From Actinacidiphila yeochonensis CN732 (lineage in GTDB: Bacteria; Actinomycetota; Actinomycetes; Streptomycetales; Streptomycetaceae), in contig NZ_JQNR01000004.1 of NCBI RefSeq assembly GCF_000745345.1, positions 868,001 through 932,000 on the forward strand: a DNA stretch of 64,000 nt, written 5' to 3'. The notes under the pieces are model-generated. The model was not told the origin of the DNA. It did not search any database and saw only the letters and a program-made list of their open reading frames with translations. The stretch's first letter is position 1. Every line of letters begins with the position of its first letter. This document shows positions 29,117 through 38,012 of the stretch, in pieces. Made by a program: the position numbers and the translations under genes.

Positions 29117-31501
29117 TCACCCCGCTCCACCGCCCCCGCCCGCCGGCTCGGCGCCCGCCGCTCCGGCCCGGGTGCCGTCGCCCTCGCCGCTCGCGCCGGA
29201 CCGGCCCGCGGCGCCGGACCCGACGGCCGTGCCGGGGCCGCCCGTTGAGCCCGTCCCGTCGGCGGGGGTGGTGGGCCGGCCACCGCGCAGCAGGGAGGCG
29301 ATGCCGGACAGCAGTGCCAGCGCCGCCGCGAAGGCGAAGACCGCCACCAGTCCGGTGTGGAACGGCCCGGAGATGAGGTTCGGGAAGAACTCCCGCCCGG
29401 TGAGGGCCTGTTGCTGCGCGGGCGTGAGCGATGCCAGCGTGCCGCCCGGCTCCAGCAGGTGCTTCACCGGGTTGACGCCCAACTGCGCGGCGAACAGCGA
29501 CGACACCGGCGGCAGCGAGCCGACGTGCGCCGCCACGGCCGGCGACACGCCCTGGGCGCGCAGCCCCGCGGTGAGGGTGTGCGGCAGGCTGCCGGCCAGG
29601 CCGGCGATCATCAGGGAGAAGAACACGCCGATCGACACGGCGGTGCCGGTGTTCTGGAAGGTGGACCGCATCCCCGACGCCACCCCGCGCTCGGCGGCCG
29701 GCACGCTGCCCATGATCGAGGAGGAGTTGGGCGAGGCGAACATGCCGCTGGCTATCCCGTTGACCGCGATCAGCAGCGCGAACCCCCAGTACGCGAAGTC
29801 GATCGGCAGCGCCATCAGCCCAAGGAAGCTCGCGCCGAAAAGCAGCGCCCCGCCGGTCGCCAGGCCGCGCGAGCCCAGCCGGTCGGACAGGTACCCGGAG
29901 ACCGGGCCGGCCAGCAGGAAGCCCGCGGTCAGCGGCAGCATGAACACGCCCGCCCACAGCGGGGTCCGCGCGTAGTCGTAGCCGTGCAGCGGCAGCCAGA
30001 TGCCCTGGAGCCAGACGATCAGCACGAACTGCAGTCCGCCGCGCCCGATCGACATGAACAGCCCGGCGAGGTTTCCCGCGGTGAATGCCCGCAGCCGGAA
30101 CAGCCGCAGCTGGATCATCGGGGCCGAGACCCGCCGCTCCACCACGACGAAGGCCGCCAGCAGCGCCAGACCGCCCACCAGCAGGCCCACCACCAGCGGG
30201 TTGGTCCAGCCCATGGTGTGGCCGCCGTAGGGCTGGAGGCCGTAGGTCACCGCGACCAGCACCGAGCTGAGGCCGACGCCGAAGGTGACGTTGCCCCACC
30301 AGTCGATGCGGCCGCCGCCGCGCCGCCCGTCGTCGCGCAGCGTGCGGTACGCCCACACGGTGCCGAAGACGCCGACCGGCACGTTCACCCAGAACACCGC
30401 CCGCCAGTCCAGCGCGGCGAGCAGGCCGCCGGCCACCAGGCCGACGAACTGGCCGGCCAGTCCGGCGACCTGGTTGATGCCGAGGGCGAACCCGCGCTGC
30501 TCGGACGGGAAGGCGTCGGTGAGGATCGCGGCCGAGTTCGCGGCGAGCATCGACCCGCCGGCCGCCTGGAGCACCCGCCAGCCGATCAGCCACAGGGCGC
30601 CCTTGCCGCCGTCCAACGGGTCGAAGGAGAGCAGTACGGAGGCGGCGGTGAAGACCGCGAAGCCCGAGTTGTAGATCCGCACCCGGCCGAACATGTCGCC
30701 GAGCCGGCCGACGGACACCACCAGCACGGCCTGCACCAGCCGGTAGCCCATGATCATCCACAGCAGGTAGGCGATGTTGCCCGGGGCCAGCGGGTCCAGG
30801 TGCACGCCGCGGAAGATGGCCGGCAGGGCGATGAGCACGATCGAGCCGTCGAGCGTCGACATGAACATCGCGGCGGTGGTGTTGACCAGCGCCTTCCACT
30901 TGTAGCTGTCCGCCCGGGTGCTCGTGTTCCGGCCGGGGGCGGCCTTGCCCGCCGGGTTCATGTCGCGCCCCGGCGGCCGGCCCGTCCGCGCCGCCGGCGG
31001 GACCACCCGGGGCGGGCCGGCGGTGGGCCGGGGAGCGGCGTCCATGCCCGCCTCGGGGCCGAGGTGCCGGGCCAGCCGTTCGAGCAGCGGCCCCGTGGCG
31101 GCCAGCCGGGCCAGCTCCTCGGCGGAGAACTCCGCGTCCAGCACCCGCCGCAGCTGCTCGGCGCGGGCGTTGCGCTTGTCCCGCAGGGCCTGGGCGCCCG
31201 CGTCGGTGACCGCGAGCACGATCCGCCGGCCGTCCGCCGGGTCCGAGCGGCGCTCCACGAGCCCGCGCTCCTGGAGCACCGCCGTCGTCGCTCCCATCGA
31301 CTGCGCGCTGATCTGCTCCTGCCGGGCGAGCTCGGCCGAGGTCGCCGGGCCGCCCCGGTCCAGCCGAGCCAGCGCCGCGCGCTGCGGCATGGTCAGTTCG
31401 TCCGCCACCGGCACCTGCCGCATCCGCCGCACCAGCAGCCCGACGGCGGCGAGCAGCGAGGCGGCGACGGTCGCGGTCTCGGGGTGATCCTCTTCAGGCA
31501 T
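29117..31501 (-). CDS. MarR regulator fused in frame to DHA2-type MFS transporter
   Basis: 794 codons. Residues 1 to about 150 are a complete MarR protein (ADELTMPQRAALARLDRGG; ISAQSMGATTAVLQERGLVE; DPADGRRIVLAVTDAG). After a Pro/Arg-rich linker, residues about 195-765 form a 14-TM exporter (ALVNTTAAMFMSTLDGSIVL; VGRLGDMFGRVRIYNSG; WRVLQAAGGSMLAANSAAIL). The tail is Gly/Thr-rich. DHA2 exporters and their MarR repressors are normally neighbours, not one protein. ATG at 30961 (residue 181) is a natural MFS start, and in another frame TGA at 30958-30960 overlaps it as ATGA. This suggests two coupled genes whose separating stop was lost, but the frame change needed is not the one-base loss seen elsewhere here, so a real fusion stays open. 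ATG 31501 is the MarR start. Confidence 0.85.
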   Translation of the reverse strand: MPEEDHPETATVAASLLAAVGLLVRRMRQVPVADELTMPQRAALARLDRGGPATSAELARQEQISAQSMGATTAVLQERGLVERRSDPADGRRIVLAVTDAGAQALRDKRNARAEQLRRVLDAEFSAEELARLAATGPLLERLARHLGPEAGMDAAPRPTAGPPRVVPPAARTGRPPGRDMNPAGKAAPGRNTSTRADSYKWKALVNTTAAMFMSTLDGSIVLIALPAIFRGVHLDPLAPGNIAYLLWMIMGYRLVQAVLVVSVGRLGDMFGRVRIYNSGFAVFTAASVLLSFDPLDGGKGALWLIGWRVLQAAGGSMLAANSAAILTDAFPSEQRGFALGINQVAGLAGQFVGLVAGGLLAALDWRAVFWVNVPVGVFGTVWAYRTLRDDGRRGGGRIDWWGNVTFGVGLSSVLVAVTYGLQPYGGHTMGWTNPLVVGLLVGGLALLAAFVVVERRVSAPMIQLRLFRLRAFTAGNLAGLFMSIGRGGLQFVLIVWLQGIWLPLHGYDYARTPLWAGVFMLPLTAGFLLAGPVSGYLSDRLGSRGLATGGALLFGASFLGLMALPIDFAYWGFALLIAVNGIASGMFASPNSSSIMGSVPAAERGVASGMRSTFQNTGTAVSIGVFFSLMIAGLAGSLPHTLTAGLRAQGVSPAVAAHVGSLPPVSSLFAAQLGVNPVKHLLEPGGTLASLTPAQQQALTGREFFPNLISGPFHTGLVAVFAFAAALALLSGIASLLRGGRPTTPADGTGSTGGPGTAVGSGAAGRSGASGEGDGTRAGAAGAEPAGGGGGAG

Positions 31502-31707
31502 ACCGTAAGGCTATCTGATCAGTTTCCCTGATGGTATCCCCCCGGCGTCCCCCGTACAGCCTCCCGCCGCCTCCGTGCCCCCTCGCGGTACCCGGCCCGT
31601 TCGCCTGCCGTCGCTCGGCGTCGGGCGCGGGTGGGGCCGGAACGCGCCCCCGGGCGGCCGGCGGGAAGCCGCACGCGTCCTCAGGCGCCGTTCGGGAGGA
31701 CGGACGA

Positions 31708-32253
31708 GTGACCCGACCCGGCAGAAGAGCCGAACTGTTCACCGGAACCGACGACCCTCGCTTCGGCGGACCGGCGGCGGGGCCCGAACGCCCCTGCGCG
31801 TCGGCGCGTCGGCCGCCCAGCGCGCCACCCTGGAGCTCAAGTGCCAAGGGGTGGAACGCGAGTCGGCCCGGCGGTCGGTGGAGCCGTCGACCCTCTCGCC
31901 GCTCGGGCTGGTGCGCCACCTCGCCGATGCCGGACGCCGCTGGTTCCGGCGGGTGCTGGCGGGCGAGGCCGCCCGCGCGCTACTCCTCGCCGGCCGACCC
32001 CGACGGGGACTTCGACGGTGCGACGGTGGAGCCGGGCGCGGTCCGCGAGGCGTTCGACGTCTGGCGGGTTGAGGCGGCCTTCTCCGGCCGGTTCACCGCG
32101 GACGCCCCCGATCTCGACGTCACCGGGTACGACGAGTGGCGCGGCGAAGTGTCGCTGCGGTGGGTGCTGATCCACCTGGTCCAGGAGTCCGCGCGGCACA
32201 ACGGCCGCGCCGACCTGCCGCGGGAGCGGATCGACGGCGCCCGCCGGCTGTGA
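31708..32253 (+). pseudogene. DinB/DUF664-type gene broken by two frame changes
   Basis: A GTG at 31708 with a GGGAGGA site begins TRPGRRAELFTGTDDPRF. The family core continues in a second frame from about 31790 (RATLELKCQGVERESARRS; STLSPLGLVRHLADAGRRWF). The remainder returns to the first frame from about 31980 (AVREAFDVWRVEAAFSGRF; EVSLRWVLIHLVQESARHNG). Together these give the four-helix DinB/DUF664 fold, with His in GLVRH and ESARHNGRAD that would bind metal. Members are putative thiol transferases or metal enzymes. The first change fits one lost base; the second needs one gained or two lost. It is either truly degenerate or affected by sequence error. Confidence 0.65.
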
Positions 32254-32434
32254 CGCCGGGGCCGGCGGCGCCAGGCCTCCATCCGGCGTGCCCTGGTGCT
32301 CCGGAGGGTCCGGGCCCCGCGCGCCTCGCGGACGGCGTCGGGTTCTCCCGTGCACGGGGGTGGACGGGGTGTGCGGGCCGCCCATAGGGTGACGCGGCCG
32401 GGACGGGTTCATCCGGAATTCTGGCAGGCGGGTT

Positions 32435-32460
32435 TGAAACGATTCATGTGAAACGATTCA
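32435..32460. promoter_or_regulatory. Two LacI-type operators (TGAAACGATTCA x2)
   Basis: Identical 12-mers at 32435-32446 and 32449-32460, each a near-palindrome centred on CG, 14 bases apart and ending 13 bases before the first GH78 gene. The form is typical of LacI-family sugar regulators. The same 12-mer recurs at 40770. Confidence 0.7.
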
Positions 32461-32473
32461 CAAAGGGGAGAGC

Positions 32474-34680
32474 ATGTCACGTCGCACCACCCCGGAACCG
32501 ACACGCCGCGTCGTCGTCACCGCCGGCCTCACCGCCGCGCTCACCGCCGCCGGGGGCGCCGCGGCCGCTGGCGCCGAGGCCGCGGCCCGCCGGCGGGGAC
32601 CGGGCCGCACGGCGCGCACGCGCCGTCCGGCGCGGCCGCGAACGCCGCCCACCGCCCGGAACGGGCCCCCGCGGGCAGGTGGGACGCCTTCAACCTGTCG
32701 CCGCGCAGCCGCACGCTGAGGCCCGTCGCCGTCTTCCGCACCGCCGGCACGGTTGACCGGCCCGAGGCCCTGGCTACCGGCGGCCGGACGCCCGCGCGTA
32801 CCACCCGGCTGCGCGGCGCGGGCTCCTGCGTGACCTACGACTTCGGCCAGGAGGTGGGCGGTTATGTCACGCTGCGCGTCGCCCCCGGCTCTGAAACGAA
32901 CCAGACCGTCGGCCTGACGTACTCCGAACTGTCCACCTATGTCAGCCCCGACAGCAGTGACGGCTCCAACGGCGGCAGCAACGACGAACCCGCCGTCCAG
33001 TACCCGGCGGCCCCCGGCGGCACCGTACGGACCGCCTCCGACGTGCCCGTCGCCGGCGCCGGCCCGGCCGCCGCGGCGAACCCGCGCTCCCAGCTGCGCG
33101 GCGGCTTCCGCTACCTGACCGTCGTCAACGAGTCCGGCGGCGCCATCGAACTGGCCGAGGCGACAGTCGAGTTGACCTTCGCGCCGAACGCCACCGACCT
33201 GTCGGCGTACCCCAACTACTTCTCCTGCGACGACGACCTGCTCACCCGGATCTGGTACGCCGGCGCCTACACCGTGCAGACCAACATCCTCGCCACCGAC
33301 CAGGGCCGGGTGTGGGGCCCGCCCGGCCTCGGCTGGGACAACAGCGCCACCGTGGGCGACACCGGCAGCACCGTCCTGGTCGACGGCGCCAAGCGCGACC
33401 GCACCGTGTGGCCCGGCGACCTCGGCATCTCCGTCCTCACCGACTACGTCTCGCTCGGCGACCTGCCGACCGTCCGCAACTCCCTGCAGACCCTCCTCGA
33501 CCACCAGGACCAGTCCACCGGCGCCCTGCCCTACGCCGGGCCCGCCGTCGACTTCATCGGCAACTCCGACGCCTACCACCTGTGGACGCTGATCGGCGCC
33601 GCCTCCTACGTCCAGCTCTCCGGCGACACCGCGTGGGCGCGCGGGGCGTGGCCCGCCCTCACCAAGGCGGTGGCCTTCAGCACCGCCAAGCTCGACGGCG
33701 ACGGCCTGTTCGACGTCACCGCCGCCGCCGACTGGGCCCGCGGCGACGCCGACGGCAGGAACATCGAGGCCAACGCCATCATGTTCAGGGCGCTGACGGT
33801 CTGCGCCGCCCTGGCCGGACAGCTCGGCGACACCGCCGCGGCCGCCGACTGGGCCGCGAAGGCCGCCGCGCTGCGCTCCGCCGTCGAAGCGGGCGGCTAC
33901 TGGGACCCGGACGCCGGCCTCTACCGCGACAAGCCCGCCGGGGCCGGCGCCGCCCTCCACCCGCAGGACGGCAACGCGCTCGCCGTCTGGTTCGGCCTGG
34001 TCCCCGACCAGGAGCGGGGGGCCGCCGTCAGCCTGGCCCTGGCCGGGCGCTGGACCCCGGTCGGCGCGCCCACGCCCGAGAAGAGCGCCGACTCGGTGCA
34101 CCCGTTCCCCGGCGGCATGGAGGTGCACGCCCACTTCACCGCCGGACGCGCCGCCACCGCCCTGGACCTGATCCGCCGCGAGTGGGGCTACATGCTCGAC
34201 GCCCCGCAGGGCACCGCCAGCACCTTCTGGGAGGGCTACCGCACCGACGGAACCTCCGACTACTCCGGCTCCTACATGAGCGCGGCCCACGGCTGGTCCA
34301 CCGGCCCCACCTCCGCGCTCACCTACCACCTGCTGGGCATCGCGCCGGCCGCCGACTCCGGCGCCGGCCACCGGATCCAGCCCCGCCCGGGCGGGCAGCG
34401 CCGCGCCGAGGGCAGGCTGGTCACCGCGGCCGGCGCCATCACCGCCGCCTGGCACCAGGGACCCGGCACCTCCTTCGACCTGTCCGTGGACGCCCCGGCC
34501 GGCGCCATCACCGAGATCGCCGTCCCGGTGCCCGCCGACGGGCGCTGCACCGTCCGCCTCGACGGCCGCACCGTGTGGGACGGCGCCCCGCGCGCCGCCG
34601 GCACCACCGGCTCCGACGGATACGTCCGGCTCACGCGGGTCCCCGCCGGCGCCCACCGCGTGACCGTCCGCGCGCGCTGA
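32474..34680 (+). CDS. Secreted GH78 alpha-L-rhamnosidase-like enzyme, frame change near the start
   Basis: ATG 32474 with an AAAGGGGAG site begins a twin-arginine-type signal (TRRVVVTAGLTAALTAAGG). After a frame change near 32585-32600 (one lost base) the main frame runs WDAFNLSPRSRTLRPVAVF to the stop at 34680. The N-terminal beta-domain has VTYDFGQEVGGYVTLRV. The (alpha/alpha)6 barrel begins LTRIWYAGAYTVQTNI and has DGAKRDRTVWPGDLG, the conserved GH78 acid-catalyst region, and STFWEGYR near the predicted base. A C-terminal beta-domain (ITAAWHQGPGTSFDLSVDAP) follows. GH78 enzymes release L-rhamnose from plant glycosides, pectin or bacterial polysaccharide. The next gene follows after 64 bases and encodes a paralogue, so the two form an operon. 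Confidence 0.85.
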
Positions 34681-34744
34681 GACCGAACAGCCGGTACCCG
34701 CCCGTACCGCCCCTGCCCGTCCGCCCGCACCCGAAGGGACCCCG

Positions 34745-37005
34745 ATGCCGCACCCTTCCCCGTACCGCTCCCGGCTGGTCCGGACCGCCGCCGCGGTCGC
34801 CGCCGGCGCCGCCCTGCTCACCCTCCCGCCGGCCTCCGCCTCGGCCGCCTCCGCCCGCGGCGGCGGCCGCACCGGCGCCACCCCCTGGACCGCCGCCTCC
34901 TGGACGCCGAGCCCCGGCGACTGGCGCCCCTACGTCCTGGCTCCCACCGGCCACACCGTCACCCCCGTCCGGGTCCTCACCACGGACCCGCGCGGCGGCG
35001 CCGTCCAGGGCGACCCCGACGCCGTCCTCGGCAAGGGCGGCTCCAGCGTCCGCCTGGTGAGCACCGGCGACCGCACCACCTCACCGCTGCTCACCCTCGA
35101 CTTCGGCAAGGACGTCGGCGGCCGCGTCCGCATCCACGTCACCGGCGCCTCCGCCACCCCGCCGAAGCTCCACGTGTGCTTCAGCGAGTCCCAGCAGTTC
35201 GCCGCCGCCGGGCCCACCGCCAACAGCGGAGAGGCCGCGCAGGCCCCCGGATGCGACACCGCCAACATCTGGAACGGCTACCCCGGCCAGCCCTACACCT
35301 ACGACTCCGACAGCCACACCTTCACCCTCGACCCCGCCCACCTGCCGGCCACCCTCACCGACCCGCAGATCCGCGGCGGCTTCCGCTACGCCACCCTCTT
35401 CCTCGACGGCCCCGGCAGCGTCGACGTCGGCGCCGTCTCCCTCGACTTCGCCGCCGCGCCGAAGCAGCAGGACCCCGCCGCCTACCAGGGCTGGTTCCTG
35501 TCCAGCGACAACGAGCTGAACAAGATCTGGTACGCCGGCGCCTACACCGTCCAGCTCGACACGTGGATGTCGGACACCGCCAAGAGCTGGCCCTACACCG
35601 GGGGCGAGGCCGACCACGCCGACAGCCAGGTGCCGTACGCCGACCCCGGCCAGGAGGTGATCTTCGACGGTGCCAAGCGGGACCGGATCGTGTGGCAGGG
35701 CGACCTCGCCGTCCAGGCGCCGGTCACCTACCTCAGCACCGACGACGTCCCCGCCGTCGACAACTCCCTGTCCTCGCTGGCCGCCCAGCAGCTCCCCGAC
35801 GGCTTCGTGCCCGCCGAGAGCCTGGTCGGCCAGCACAACGAGGACGAGATCCGCACCTACGGCGAGTACGTCACCTGGTTCGTCGACAACGCGTACGAGC
35901 ACTGGCTCTACACCGGCGACCGCTCCTTCCTCGACCGCTGGTGGCCCGCGCTCACCAAGGCCACCGGCTGGCTGGAGTCGGTGCGGCAGCAGGACCCGCA
36001 GGGCCTGATCGCGTTCGGCGAGGCCGGCTCCTGCGGCCACTACGGCTACAGCGACTGCGGCCACGAGACGTACGTCAACGCCCTGTACGCCCGCAACCTC
36101 GACCAGATGGCCCGGCTGGCGGCCGCCCGCGGCGACCGGAGCGGCGCCGCCGCCTACACCGCCCGCGCCGGACAGCTGAAGAAGGCGATCAACGACCAGC
36201 TGTGGGACCCCGCCACCGGTGCCTACCGGCTCTCCCGGGAGACCCCGACGCGTACCCGCAGGACGCCAACGCCACCGCCGTGCTCACCGGCGTCGCCGAC
36301 CCGGCCCAGGCCCGCAGCGCCCTGGCCTACCTGAGCCGCACCAGCTCGGGCCCGTACGGCGCGCTGACCGTCTCCCCGCAGACGCCGAACGCCGCCATCT
36401 CACCGATGTACGAGCCGCTGCCCAGCGGCTTCGAGGCGAGCGCCCGGCTGGCCGCGTCCGACCCCGACGGTGCCCTGGCCGAGTCCGGCCTGGACCTCAT
36501 CCGCACCTTCTGGGGCCACCAGCTCGCCGCCGACCCCGGCGGCACCTTCTGGGAGAAGGCCGGCACCGACGGGCAGCCGGGGATCGCCCAGTTCACCAGC
36601 CTGGCCCACGGCTGGGCGGCCGGACCGACAGTCAGCCTCACCACCCAGGTACTCGGCGTGCAGCCCACCGGCGCCGGCTTCGCCACCTACAGCGTCTCCC
36701 CGACCCCCGGCGGCCTGCGCTGGGCGCAGGGCAGGGTCCCCACCCCGCACGGGGCGATCAGCGCGTCCTGGCGCCGCTCCGGCAGCGCCTTCACGCTCAC
36801 CGTGGACAGCCCGCACGGTACCAGCGGGCGGCTCGCCGTCCCCGTCCACGGAGCCGCCCGCGTCACCCTTGACGGCCGCACCGTATGGGACGGCACCCGG
36901 GCGGTCGGTGGCGCACACGCGGGCAGCGACGGCACCACCGTGTACGTCGACGGTGTCGGCGCGGGCCACCACACGCTCACCGCCCGTCCCGTGCATTCGA
37001 ACTGA
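34745..37005 (+). CDS. Secreted GH78 alpha-L-rhamnosidase-like enzyme, one frame change
   Basis: ATG 34745 has an AAGGGA site. Sec signal RLVRTAAAVAAGAALLTLPP ends in SASAASA. N-terminal domain LTLDFGKDVGGRVRIHV; barrel start LNKIWYAGAYTVQLDTWM; catalytic region DGAKRDRIVWQGDLA; TYGEYVTWFVDNAYEHWLYT. The first frame ends at 36334, but the family sequence continues in another frame from about 36240 (DPDAYPQDANATAVL; GGTFWEKAGTDG; LTSLAHGW-like QFTSLAHGWAAGPTVSL) to the stop at 37005. The change sits in CCCGGGAGACCCC and fits one lost base. Restored length is about 753 aa. It is a paralogue of the preceding gene and probably acts on a related rhamnoside outside the cell. Confidence 0.85.
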
Positions 37006-37019
37006 CGGTACGTCAGGAC

Positions 37020-37051
37020 GGTGCCGGAGGGCGGGTCCGCCCTCCGGCACC
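37020..37051. terminator. Hairpin terminator between GH78 and MOSC genes
   Basis: GGTGCCGGAGGGCGG and its exact complement with a 2-nt loop, 15 bases after the GH78 stop. Confidence 0.85.
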
Positions 37052-37054
37052 CTG

Positions 37055-37918
37055 TCATGCCGTGCCCGTCGGGGCGACCCGGTCGCCCACCCGCACCGTC
37101 CCCGGTTCGACGACGTCCAGATAGACGCCGACACACGACAGCGGGCCCATGTCGAAGACCGGCACCCGGTGTTCGCGAGCCACCACCCGCATCAGGGCGG
37201 GGTCGGGAGGCAGTTCGCCGTGGCCGAGGGTCGGCACCACGCAGCGGGGTGTCGGAACCACCACCCGCAGCAGCGCCTCGCCCACCCGGATCAGCGAACC
37301 CGTCCACGCGTCCTCCGGGTACCCCGGGGCCCCGCCGGTGTCGACCACCAGGTTCGGGCGGAAGCGGCGCGGGTCGGCGTCGCCCGCCGGACGCGCCGCC
37401 CGCAGCCGCTCCAGCGACGAGGTGGTGACCAGGTGGAGCCGGCCGAAGTCGAGGAACGTCCCCGCCGCCACCGAACCGACCGTCACCGCCGTCCCGGTGG
37501 CGTCCACCTCCGCCTGCCGCCGCGCCGCCTCGGGAATCCCGCCCGCGTACTCCGGTACGGCCCGCTCCAGCCTGCCCTGCTCCGGTGGCAGGTCCGACAG
37601 GGCCACCTCGCGGCCCAGCAGCTTCGACAGCCGGGCATCCAACTGGCGGTCCCGGCAGCTGAGTTCCGTGCCGTCGGGCAGTACGACCAGCACCTCACCC
37701 GATTCCGCTCCACCGCTCCCGCCGGCCGTTCGGCTGCGGCACCGCAGCAACGCCCCCCACTTGCGCGGGTGTTTGGCGCTGCCCACGGCGCCCGCGGTGT
37801 CGAGCACGGCGAACCGGCGGTCGCCGGCCAGGCCCCGCGCGGTGACCGCCGCGGACTCCAACTCCTCGCCGAGCATGGACTTCACCGGATACCGGTACAG
37901 CGCTGAGAGAGTTCCCAT
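37055..37918 (-). CDS. MOSC domain protein with N-terminal MOSC_N barrel
   Basis: 287 aa. MOSC_N starts TLSALYRYPVKSMLGEELES and GDRRFAVLD. The MOSC core holds FRPNLVVDTGG, VGEALLRVVVPTPRCVVPT (conserved Cys expected to bind the molybdenum cofactor sulfur) and CVGVYLDVVEPGTVRVGD. Members act in molybdenum-cofactor sulfur transfer or N-hydroxylated substrate reduction. ATG 37918 gives the normal start; GTG one codon earlier is an alternative. It sits between GH78 genes with no evident functional link. Confidence 0.88.
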   Translation of the reverse strand: MGTLSALYRYPVKSMLGEELESAAVTARGLAGDRRFAVLDTAGAVGSAKHPRKWGALLRCRSRTAGGSGGAESGEVLVVLPDGTELSCRDRQLDARLSKLLGREVALSDLPPEQGRLERAVPEYAGGIPEAARRQAEVDATGTAVTVGSVAAGTFLDFGRLHLVTTSSLERLRAARPAGDADPRRFRPNLVVDTGGAPGYPEDAWTGSLIRVGEALLRVVVPTPRCVVPTLGHGELPPDPALMRVVAREHRVPVFDMGPLSCVGVYLDVVEPGTVRVGDRVAPTGTA

Positions 37919-37963
37919 CACCCCATGATCGCGGTAGTGGGCGGCGGGCGGCGGGCGGCGGAA

Positions 37964-37999
37964 CGGGCGGGGCCCGGTCCCCGACCGGAGCCCCGCCCG
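37964..37999 (-). terminator. Hairpin downstream of GH78 gene on minus strand
   Basis: CGGGCGGGGC-N16-GCCCCGCCCG, perfect 10-bp stem, just beyond the stop of the minus-strand GH78 gene. Confidence 0.7.
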
Positions 38000-38012
38000 C
38001 CGTGCCGCGCCG

